DNA from: Paulinella micropora
Taxonomy: Eukaryota > Cercozoa > Imbricatea > Euglyphida
DNA: 54,823 nucleotides
Direction: 5' to 3'
Assembly: GCA_009731375.1 (NCBI GenBank)
Contig: BJOX01000215.1
Coordinates: forward strand, 680,604-735,426
Shown: in pieces, positions 1-10,301 of the stretch
Numbering within the stretch: position 1 is the first letter of the stretch
Layout: each line of letters opens with the position of its first letter
The notes under the pieces: model-generated
Database searches by the model: none
What the model was told of the DNA's origin: nothing
Seen by the model: only the letters and a program-made list of their open reading frames with translations
Position numbers and translations under genes: made by a program

Positions 1-75
1 AAAAGGAGAAAGATTACCGTGTCGGACCGGTTCCTGCCCACCTCTGAAGATGAAGTTAAAGTGTATTACAATTAA
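1..75 (+). CDS. 3' end of an unidentified gene (partial)
   Basis: Reading in frame from base 1 gives 24 codons ending in a TAA at 73-75; the visible tail is basic then acidic and ends in VKVYYN. The gene enters from outside the window, so its function cannot be judged. It is called coding because the frame is open from the edge, the TAA overlaps a perfect AATAAA signal, and it converges on the minus-strand gene ending at 227, the same compact convergent layout seen at 15.6-15.7 kb. An intergenic stretch with a chance 24-codon open frame is the alternative. Confidence 0.45.
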   Translation, partial: KRRKITVSDRFLPTSEDEVKVYYN

Positions 76-79
76 TAAA
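74..79 (+). terminator. AATAAA polyadenylation signal overlapping a stop codon
   Basis: AATAAA shares its first two bases with the TAA stop at 73-75. Bases 80-226 downstream are AT-rich and serve as the shared 3' intergenic region of two convergent genes. Confidence 0.5.
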
Positions 80-226
80 AACATGTTTTAATATTATTTT
101 TATATGTTCTGCAATCAGTGAATTGATTTCCTTTCATTTCCACACGTTTTCAAAAAAGTCCATATACTTCATGGAAAATTTCGGAAAAAGGGATACCCCC
201 AAGATTGTCGAATGTTTAGTTCTAGG

Positions 227-3200
227 CTAGATGCAGTCAGAGTAGGGGTCCGAAGAGCAAAAACCGCTTTCGCAGCGGTGGAAGCCGGGGTCGCACTCGC
301 AGCTCCAGTTGTAGAAGCCGTTGGGGGTGGCAAGTAGGTGCGAATGGGTGGCAGGGCCGCAAGAGACCTCGGCCCCCCAGGGCTCGACGCCGTCGTCATG
401 GAAGGCCATGACGTCGCAGCGGCAGGTGTCTTGTTCTGGGCGGAGACAGCGGTTGGAGGAGTCGAGTGGACAGCGGCAGAAGGCGCTGCCACCGTCCTTG
501 GGGACGACGCAGGTAGCGGCGGGGTGGCAGGCGGGGTTGCAGACCTTGGTCTCGCAGAAGCGGCCGCCGTAGCCCGGATCGCAGAGGCAGCGCTGCTCCA
601 GCGCGGCGGCGCGCAGGCTGGCCTCGACTTGTTCTTCCCGGTCGAGGTTGAGGCGGTAGGCGTCGAAGAGCAACCTGTTGAGCCGGTAGTTGAAGTCTGG
701 CAGGGGTGTGAGAACGTCCCAGTCGTGGTCGAGATAGGGAAAAACGCGCTGCTGCTGGCAGACCCCGCGCCCGCTGCAAGCGGGCAGGGCGCAAGGGTGT
801 TTTTCGAAGAGGCGAGGGGTGCGGAGGAGGTCGGCGTCGATGGTGCTGTAGCGTATCTCCTCGAACTGGCCGAGGTACCAGTTCCAGACGCAGGAGGAAG
901 GTGTGTCGGAGCCTGCTGCGGAGGGGTCGAAGCAGGCGCCCGCCAGGGTGATGTACTCGCAGTAGGTGCCGAAGTAGCCGTCGAGGCACTGTGTGCAGCC
1001 CCGGCGTGGTTCGCAGACCCCGCGCGCCACAGAGCCGGGCAGGTTGAGCTTTAGCCTGGGCAGCATGCAGCCGAAGCAGTCGCGCCTGTCTACCCGTGCG
1101 CCGCGCCAGCGGCGGCAGGCGTTGTTCTCAAAGGCATGCAGGCAGTGCTGCGGGGGCAGGTTGCAGCTGGCGGGGTAGCCGTGTGGGGGGCTGGTGTAGT
1201 AGTTGTCGAGGAAGCAGGCGTTGGGCTNNNNNNNNNNCGGCGTTGGGTTGGTAGAGGCAGTTCCCAGGTTCGTCTTCGTCGTATTGGTAGCACTCGGAGC
1301 CGTCGACCGAGACAAAGGAGCCGCAGCGGCAGGTGCCTGTACGTCGGCCGAAGCGGTAGTCGACGATGCACTGTCCATTGTTGCTGCACGTGACGCCAGA
1401 GCCGTCCGACAGGGCCGCACGGCAACTGCTGCGCACGTCGATGCTGCAGGCATCCTCGCGCAAAGAGCGGGGGATCCGTGCGACGCCGTTGGGTCCGAGG
1501 CTGAGCAGGGCGGGGTCGGTGTTGGGGAGTGCGAGGAAGTCGGAGCGGCAGAAGCAGCGCTTTTGTTGGGTGACGCACCAGCCGCGGTCCCAGCCACAGG
1601 GGGGCTGGTTGGTGTCGCGCTGCACAGAGTCGGGATCGGGGTCGGGCGCGGCCCAGCTGTCCTGTGCCAGCTGCTTAGCCCAGTCAAAGCCCGCGCTCAC
1701 CGGTTGTGGACAGATGGGCTGGTAGCAGCTGGTCCAGACCCCGGCTAGGCGGACGGGCTCTAGGTGCCAGAGTGGTTTGTCCAGGCCGGTGCAGGCGGAA
1801 GTCCAGCGGGGGGCCACGCGGGTGGGGCCGTGCGTAAAGGCGTCCATGAGGGCCCAGCTGCGCCAGGACCAGTAGGCGCCCCAGGACCAAGGGGACGCGA
1901 GCACTAGCCGAGAGCACGGCGCCCCTGCTGATCCTTCGACCAGCAGGGGTTCGTGCCGCAGCAGCTCATCCCCACCCCAGACCCCGTCGGCGGGGTTGCC
2001 GCTCGGCGCGTACTGAAGACGTGAGGCGGGTCTTACGTAGTAGTAGCAGTTGCAGGTGCTCGGCTCGCTAGCACCCTCGAGGCTGAGCCTGAGCCCTCCC
2101 CAGTCTGGCACGTGGTAGCGGAGGAGGGTGTGGGGGCCTATCTCGGCCACCACCAAGGGGTGCTCGCCCTCCCGGAAACGTCTCTGCTGTGAGTCGGCGT
2201 AGCCACGCTCCGCCCGGTCGTCCTCCACCAGCTGCGCGACGTTGTTCACCAGCTCGCTCTCGCCGGGCCACGCGCGCGCGCTCGCTGCCATGCCCTGAGA
2301 AGAGACGTTAGCTCCGCAGTTGTCTTGCAGCCAGGCCTTCAGCCCCGCGGCCCCTCCGCCCTCCTGTTGGGCGGGTGTGAAGTCCAGGTCCCGTGCGGTG
2401 CGGCAGCCTTCGGGCAGCCCCCAGTACTGGGCGCACGCGGTGCCGACGACGACGTCGGAGTTGTTCCAGCAGAGCCCCGGCAGTGCGCCGGTGCGGGCTA
2501 GGAAAGCGTGCCGGCGCAGCAGCACGTCGCGGCTGGCCTCTCGTTCTAGGTCTATGCGCAGCAGGGCACGCAGCACAAGGGCGTACGCCTGTGAGCTACT
2601 GGAGCCGGGCGCGGGTTGTTGGAAGTAGAGGCTCTGGGAGCTCTTGATAACCCAGGCGTCCGGCTGAGCGTAGCCGCTGCCGGACGCACGCAGCAGCTTG
2701 AGCAGCTCCGCACAGAAGACCACTGCCCTCTTGGTGGCTTCATAGCTCGCAACACTCCCCGCCCTAGCAGCGCGGCGGCGGCGGCGCAGGCGGGGGGATC
2801 TGTTGTTGTTGTTGTTGTTGTTGTTGTCGTCGTCACGTTGGTGTTGTTGTTGTTGTTAGGGAGCGCGGTCGTCGTCGGCGGCGGTACCCCGCACAGCTTG
2901 GCCTGCCAGTCGGCTTTGTCCTTGCTGTTCAGCAAGCCCCGCGCGGCAGCGCCGTCTGGGTCAGGCGGCAGGAAGTGCGCGGAGGCCAAGGCGCGCCAGT
3001 TTTCTAGCAACGACAGCGCTCCTCGCGCCGCGGCGGCGCGGCTGTTCCCGCGGAGCCACCCCCAGTCCAGGAAGCGTTGGCAGTTCTGGTTGACACGGCG
3101 GTCCAGCCCCAGCGACGCGGCCGTCTGCAGTGGCAGCGAGGACACCAGCTCGTCGCCCTCTGCCCGGAGCAGCTGCTGCGGCACAGGGTGCATAAAGTAC

Positions 3201-6200
3201 CTGCTATCCCTGTCGGTGCTCAGCCAGTGATCACGGCCGGGATCCGCGCTGAGCAGAAAGTCCAGCGGGTAGTTAAGGGCTCGATCGCTGAAGAAGACCC
3301 CACCGTTCTTGAAGACCACTACCCCCTGGCAACGAACGTCTTCGTAGCAGCGCAGCTTGTCTGCCTCGCCGACCTGGAGTTGAGCGAGCCCCAGCCCGCC
3401 GGCCCTGGCGTGGGCCGTGCGCACGACCCAGAGATTGGGGCGGCAGGGGGCCAACTGCTGCCAATCCGCCTGCTCTAAACGCGGGAGCCCGCCGTGCCAG
3501 TGCAGCCCAGGCCACTGCAGCCAGCAGGCGGGCTCAGCCGGCGCGTCTGGGGGCGCGCAGGCCCAACCGCGCGGACTGACGTTGGCGCTGGCGGCTGGGC
3601 CTGGCACCGGCACTAGCCCGCTGGGGCAATGCACTGTGCACAAGGGCAGACCGCGGCCGGGCTCTACCGCGCAGACGGGCACGGCCCCCCCTTGTCCGTC
3701 CGCTCCGAGACACCAGTGGCGCCGGTCGCTGTCCCCGCTGGAGGACAGAGCCTTGCTGTACTCTATCGTCTCTAGCTTGGGGTTCTGCCCAAAGCCCCAG
3801 AGGCAGGCCAGGTAGCCGCGCAGGGCGGGAAACAGCTCGACCGAGGGCGCGAAATCCGTCCCGCGGGCATAGTGATCGAGCAGCAACAGCCTGGAGCCAA
3901 AGTCGGGCAGTTGTTGCTCTAGCCAGACCAAGAGAAACTCATCGGGCGATACCAGCCCTCGAGAGGCGCAATCCATGCCCGCGGCGGGTTCGGGCTGCAA
4001 CGAGGAGTTCTGCAAGGATGCCAAACAGGCGCGCAGCCTGGCCAGGGGATCGCCCAGCAGGAGCTCCTGCCCCTGCAACAAGCAGTTGCGCCGGGACAGA
4101 AAAGCGGGCAGCAGCCCGTGGCCCATGGGGGTCCAGTGTACGCCGCAATCACAGCCTACAAGCCCTTCGGCCGACGCCCCCTGGTCGCTCAGAGCGCGCT
4201 GGGTGCAATACGGGTCCTTCAGCCTGTCGCGCACAAAGCCGGGCGCGCAGGACACGGTCCCTCCCAGGTCGGGGCAGATTCCAGCCAGGTAGCCGCAGCG
4301 GTCTGGGGCGAGCAGAAAGCCTGCCAGCAGGGCGGCGCACGAGACGGCCGCCGTGGCCGGACCATTGGGGTAGAGGAGGCTGCTGTTGTGCCGGCAATAG
4401 ATGTAGTCCCCCGGCCCGCGCAGGTTTAGCGACATGTCTAGCCTCAACGCCCCGAGCAGCGTAGAGCTGAGCTCTTTCCACTGCAAAAGTTCCTCGGTGA
4501 CTAATTCGCAGCTGATGTCTGTCCGGCCGCACCGGAAACTGGCTGTGTGATAGAAGGCCTGCCAGCACAGGCCGCCGTCCTCCAGGGCAGGGGCCAGTCC
4601 CACGGGCTGTGCTTCCCCCACCGATCCCGACCCCGACCCCGAACCCGAACCCGAGCCCGAGCCCGAGCCCGAGCCGGAGCCGGAGCCGGAGCCGGAGTCG
4701 TCGTCGTAGGCGGCTCCAGCCACCTGGCAGTGTGCACGGCACTGGGCCTGCAGCAGAGAGCACCAGGTAAGGTCCAAGCCGGTGCCGGCGCGCTCCGCCG
4801 AACTGAGCCAACAACCCCGCCTTTTCCTCCATTGCGGGGGGACGCTCCCCAGACTGCCTGAGAGGGAGGTCAGCCACCAGTGACCACCCAGGAGGCGGGG
4901 CAGCCCAAGGCCGCCGCAGCTGCCATCTAGTTCGCACTCGTTTACGCACTGCAAGGCTCGGCAGAAGTCCTGGGGCACGCAGTGTACGACGATCTTGCCG
5001 CAGGGCACCAGCAGGCCGCCGGAGCTCCCTGAACGCTGGAGCTTTTGGGTCGTTATCAACGGGGGAGGCCCTCCCCCAGCGTGCGGCACGCAGGCCGGGG
5101 GGAGGGGCACTCCCGCCAGCAGAATGTTCTCGTTGGTTCCTGTCCGCAACGCGCAGTAGCTGAAACCCCGCCCCTGCAGGGCCTCCGACAGCGCCGCCCG
5201 TGGCCAGCGCCAGCCCTGCTCCTGCTCGGACCAGAGACAAGTGCCGTCGGAGCTCGCGGCGGCGCCTGCGGCGGCAGCGGCGACGACGCGCGGCGGATCG
5301 GCCGGGCAGGCCGCCAGGAGGCTGGCGCAGGGCTCGGCGGACAGCAGCCGCGGGTAGTCCAGCCTGCACTGCACAAACTGCCACGGGCTGTCCGCCGTAG
5401 ACGTACATTCGTAATCTGGCCCCTGCCCCCCTCTTGCAGATGCGCACGTAATCTTGCTGCTGTTGCACGCCAGGGGTAGCAGTGCTGGCCTAATCCACGG
5501 GTGCAGGCGGGCACATTCCCACCAGTCTGCTAGCTCCGCCCAGCGCTCCAGCGCTGGGTCCGGTGGCTCGGGGAGTTGCGGCTGGCACAGGCTGCTCCCG
5601 CAGCTCACGTTGGCCGAAGCGGGGCAAGATGGGGGGGATGTGCCCGACCCCCCCACCGCCCGAGCAAGCGGGGCGCTGCAGCTGTGGCCAGCCCCGCTGT
5701 AGCTGTTGGTCTAGCTGCGGAGGGCGCCGTCGCGTCTGCGTACAGTAGCGGACCAGCAAGGGGCAGGCACTGCCGGGGGCTATGGGCCACGGCAGCAGGA
5801 CCCCGCAGCCCCAGCCAGCGGAGGGCGTAGTACCCCAGCTGCACACCGCCCCCACGTAGTCGGTGCAGTTGGAGCCCGTGCCGCGCGCATTCTGGACAAG
5901 GCCGGGGCTGCAGCGCACTTCGGCCGCCCAGCCTGCGCCGCAGGTGAAACTGACCGCCAGGCTGTCATTAACCACCGACGCTTGGGGTGCACAGTAGGCA
6001 GGAGCTTCTCCCCCCACCGGCTGGTAGTTGGATACGTCGCCCACCCAGAAAAAGCAGGCGCCCGCCACCAATGGCGGAGGCGGCGGTGGGTCTAACGCAC
6101 TTGCGCGCTGGGGCGCGCGGCACACCGACAGCTCGCCTTTGTCCAGTCGCAGCTGCGCACATTCACCCCTGAGTGCGCTGTCCACCGCCGCCACGGGGAC

Positions 6201-9200
6201 GTCCGCCGAGAACCAAGAGAACCTGTCGGTTTCGGACCAGCAGGTATAAGCGTCGTCGCTCGCCGACGGCGCGCAGCGCAGCTCGTGGTAAGCGCACAGC
6301 CCGGCAGACCCGTGTTGGCAGTAGTAGGGACAGTTCTGCAACGCAACTTCCTGCGCGGGCGGGCGCTTCGCCGCCCACCCCCGGCACTGCCTGCACAGCA
6401 ACCCCTGCACCGCGGTGCTCAGACTGTGGGCGGAAAGCCAGGTCAGCCAAGGATAAGCGGCAGACAGGTCCAGGGACGCTTGCGAGTCTGCGGCCCAGAA
6501 AGCAGCGGCAAAGTCCCCGTCGTCTCCGTTGCGCGCTGCCGCTGCCGCCGCCCGCACAACGGAGCCATCCACACCCTCCGCGCAGGCTGGGTAGCATTCA
6601 GCCGAGCCGCCGCCGCCGCCGCCGCTGCTGTTACTGCTGCTGCTGCTGCTGCACCAACGGACACCCGCGCTCACGTCGTCGCAGACAAGCTCGAGCCAGC
6701 CCGAGCCAGCCGCCGTCGCGGAGGGCGGGTCTGCTAGCTCGCAGAAGGGGGGGCTGCTGCTGCTGCTGCTGCTGCCGGCACGGCCACTGGCGGCGGACGC
6801 CACACGAAGCGGGTAGCTGCAGTCAAAGTCCGTGCCCGGTCGTGACACGGCCTGGCGCAACAGGCGGCAGCTCCCCCCCAACGCCTCTGAGGGAACCCGC
6901 TCCTGCCGCAGCCAGAAAAGCCCCGCCAGCTCCCCCGAACAGTTCCAAAAGCCCAGGCTGGCCACCGAGGGTGACTCGACCCGCGAACACACAATGCGCA
7001 CCCCCCCGGGCCCGCAGGGCATTTCTATCGGGCCCGGCTGCAACTCACAAAAGTTTCCCCCTCCTTTTCCCAGCCGGAAAGGGAATCTGCAGCTCAGACT
7101 GGCGGTGCCCGCGCGGGCTTGTGCGCACAGCTCCACCGCCGGCTCCGCCTCGGCAAACACCTCGGACCAGCCACGGGATCTCTCCGAGGGGCTGGGGACG
7201 CCGCCTACCGCAGACCAGACCAGCGATGCATCAAGCAGGGCGGGCTCCGGGCCGGCCACGGCCGGCCAGCGGTCGTACCTAAAAGAATAGGCGCAGCCCG
7301 GCGCGGGGCTGGCCGCGCTGGGCGCCGGCGGGGGCTCATAGCGAAACCGCAACCGGGCTCCCTCAGGGCACGCTAGCAACACGTCCGGGTTCTGTTCCCT
7401 GAGCTGGACCAGCTCCGCCAACTGCAGGCCGCTCGCAGAGGCGGGCGGCCTGCACGAGGGCGCGTACCTGCACAGGCTCTGCGGGTCCTGCAAACCCGAC
7501 AGAGCCCCACACGACCACACTGTCAGTGTACCCAACGGTCGTTCCGCGACTGGCACGCTCCTCTGCTCCTGCCCTCCCCACCAAGAGGCCTCGCGGAATT
7601 CTGCCGTTTGCGGTAGCAGGGCATAGTAGCGACCCGCCGGGAGGGGCGGGGGCCGCGCCACACAAAAACGCGCGCCGTCACCCACCAGCCCGGCCCGGCA
7701 GGCACAGCGCGGCCAAGTGTCAATCAGCAGGCACAGAGCCCCCTCGGCGCAGCGCACAAAGTCGCACCGCACCAGCCCCCGCGATGTCATGCTGCGGCTA
7801 GTCTTCATCACCGGCACACGGTACACAAAAGACTCGGAATCTTCGCGCAGCCCCTCTCCCACCTCGCGCAACAGCCGCGCCAAGAGTATGTTGTAACTTT
7901 CGCGCTCGTCGTGGCTCAGCTTCCAGCAGGCGGTGCCCATATAGATGTCGCTACTACCCCCCGGCAGGGGCATCGACACGTCCAGCTCAAAGGCCATGCG
8001 CGGGTTTTCCGGGTCCTGCCGCAGATAACGAACCCAACGCCCGCCGGCGCCCAACACTGCCAGCCGCAAGTTGGGCCAGGCGCTGGGCGAACAATAAGAC
8101 ACTTGTTGCACCTCCCTGGCGATAACGTCGGCCATATAGGTGCTCTGCCGTGGGTTGCTCATGTTGCTGGGCGACAGCATGACCAGCGCCCCCGAGTTCA
8201 AAACTACCAGCGCTACGCTCTGCAAAGGGATCACCAGGCACTGCTCCACCTGCTCGGAAATAAACGTCGGATCCCACAGCTTCCTTTCCCTGAACACGTA
8301 CGCACTCTCGTAACCCGGGGCCGCCGGCTGCAGCCATACCTGCAGGTTGCAATATCCAAGCACCCCCAGCTCGTCCTTCCCCTCCTCGTCATTCATAGCC
8401 GAAAGACCCTCCGACCAGACCGTGGCACGCCCGGCCCGCGACCCTGGCAGCAGCTCTCCCGCGTAGGCCGAGAGCGAGCCACCAGCCCAGCTGTACAGCC
8501 CATTCTCCACCAATGGGTCCGTTGTTGCCAACGCCGCGGGCAGCGCCTCTTTGCTCCACTCGGCCGAGAGCGCCCCCGCCGGACAGGGCGACAACGTAAA
8601 CCACAGCTCCTGTCGAAGGGGCGCTAGCAACAGCTGGCAGCCCGGGGGCAACAGCACGCCGGCCCCCGCGGGGCCGCTCCCCGCGCCTGCTGCCTGCGGC
8701 AGCCCCGGCGCCCAGCGGCCCCCCGGCGTGGACTGTGGTGCTTCCGACCAGCGCCAGACCCGCAGCCTGGCTACTAGCCTTGGCGCCGCCGCCCCGGCCG
8801 CTTCCAGTGTAACGCCCCAAATGGCGCCGTCGCGCACCTGCAGCGCACCGTGCAGTGCCTCCTCCCCGCTCAGCAGGAACGTAAAGGTCCGGAGCCCGAC
8901 GCTGCTGTACACAAACGCGTACGTCGCCACCCCGTCTGAACCACCGACCTGGTAGGCAAGCACCACGTCATCTAGCCCGTCTAGGTCCAGATCGCCCATC
9001 GCCAGCCGCGGCTCGCGAAAAAGCAGCGCGCTGGCTTGCACAGACATCAGCGTGTCAAACCGCAGTTCTCCCAAGTCCAGCTGCAGCTCCCAGGGCTGCA
9101 GCGCGTGGCATTGCAGACCCTCGCTGTTGCTTGCGCGCAGCACGCCCCCCGGGCAGCTGTATGTCACCCCCGCACCGTCGGTGTTGTCCCCATAGCCAAC

Positions 9201-10058
9201 CGCACAGTACAGCGTGCACTCCCGCCCGTCTGGCACCAACCACCTGCACTGGTCGCCCACCAACCCCGAACTGTTTGCCAGCTGGCGCTGGCAGATATAC
9301 GACACACAGCCCAGCTCTGTGTGGCCCTTCCACGTAGGGTCCGTGAGCCACTGCCCGTTCAGGGGGCACGCGCACTCAAAACTCCCCTCCAGGTTCGTGC
9401 ACGTTGCGTTGGGGTGGCAGTCGTGCGTCCCCAGCGCGCACTCGTTGACGTCCGAGCAACCACTGACGATCCATGTCGAGTAGATAGGGATAGAACCCGC
9501 CCCGCTTGACATCGCCACATCCCGTGGGCACTGCACACTGGGCTGCCCCCCCGGCTGCCCCGACGCCGAGTACCCGCTCTGGCACGTCACTGCGCAGTTG
9601 CTTGCGTTCCGGGGGCCCTGACACTTGCTGAAATCATACACCAGCCGCGTGTTCGCGTTGCTGTTGCGTACATCACACCTCACCTGCGCTGGCTCCAAGC
9701 CGCTCCCGTCCAAGTAACAGGTGCCGAACAAAGAGTTGGAAGACAACTGCACGTACGGCTGGTAGAACAGCTGGCGACAAAAACACCAGTACGGTGCCAG
9801 CCCAGTGCTTGTACCGTTCATGGGCAGTTCCAACACCGTGGCCACGTTGAGGCTTGGGTCCTTCAAGGTTTCGTTCCGATATTTTACTAGCTCACCATCA
9901 GGCACGCACTTGTTGCCCCACGCCGTGCAGGGCAGCAGCGGGTCGAACACACACACCGCACGCCTTTTTTGCACTAACAACACAGCCTCAGCCAAGACCA
10001 ACGCATACGCTCCGAGCAACACCAAAGCTCCCTGTCGTATCCCCAGCTCCATGTGCAT
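227..10058 (-). CDS. giant EGF/sushi/FG-GAP-like extracellular protein (about 3,270 aa, frame broken)
   Basis: One minus-strand gene is inferred from four consecutive open segments: 10058 to about 5650, 5650 to 2760, 2757 to 1238, and 1227 to 227. The start is one of two ATGs at 10058 and 10052; a hydrophobic stretch (about residues 10-28) follows, a signal peptide or anchor. Two sushi-like Cys patterns, a calcium-binding EGF (begins DVNEC near residue 200) and an FG-GAP/VCBS-like calcium motif (DLDLDGLDD near residue 350) follow. Later come Cys-rich regions, Ser/Gly runs, a Gly-Ser repeat (4620-4690), an Asn/Thr linker (2790-2860) and two EGF modules near the C terminus. Many N-glycosylation sequons are present. 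No C-terminal membrane helix is seen, so it is probably secreted or anchored by the N terminus. Function is likely adhesion or surface coat, by inference only. Codon content is very GC-rich and there are no recognisable introns. Confidence 0.75.
1228..1237. other. ten-N gap inside the giant EGF gene
   Basis: Ten Ns mark a gap of arbitrary size. The frame on one side differs from that on the other, while Cys-rich coding continues on both sides, so the missing length is not a multiple of three relative to ten. Confidence 0.8.
2757..2766 (-). other. frame break 2 in the giant EGF gene
   Basis: After the poly-Thr/poly-Ala stretch, the reading frame must shift between a stop in the downstream frame (2764-2766) and the C4 run at 2757-2760. 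A one-base indel here links two long open segments. Confidence 0.55.
5631..5654 (-). other. frame break 1 in the giant EGF gene
   Basis: The first segment loses Cys-rich character here while another minus frame takes it up at once. The site contains G7 (5631-5637) and C7 (5648-5654) on the plus strand, so a homopolymer length error is the simplest cause. Confidence 0.65.
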
Positions 10059-10113
10059 TCTTTTTTTGAGGGGTGGGAGGGGCTCTCTCTCTCTCTCTCT
10101 CTCTTTTAACACC

Positions 10114-10114
<1 letters not shown>

Positions 10115-10164
<50 letters not shown>
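10115..10164. repeat. poly(C) tract, 50 bp, upstream of the EGF gene
   Basis: An uninterrupted C50 on plus (G50 in the gene's sense) lies 57 bp upstream of the ATG, with a CT microsatellite (10083-10104) between. It sits in the 5' region of the EGF gene and beyond the 3' end of the USP gene. Confidence 0.9.
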
Positions 10165-10301
10165 ATCTGTCCCCTCCCCCAGCTCTCCTCTCCTCCCCCC
10201 CCTCCCTCCCTCACCACTCCCCTAGGCTTCTGTGTGTTTTTTGCCTTGGACCAGATACTCTGTTTTTCTCTTTTCTTTTTTTTTAAATATTGAATACAAA
10301 T

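Noticed and set aside
338-1054. 238-codon open frame on plus
   Set aside because: Antisense to the EGF-rich 3' part of the giant gene; high GC removes stops in the opposite frame.
4149-5468. 439-codon second minus-strand frame
   Set aside because: Arg/Pro/Ala-rich shadow of the giant gene; the overlapping frame has the ordered Cys pattern and sequons.
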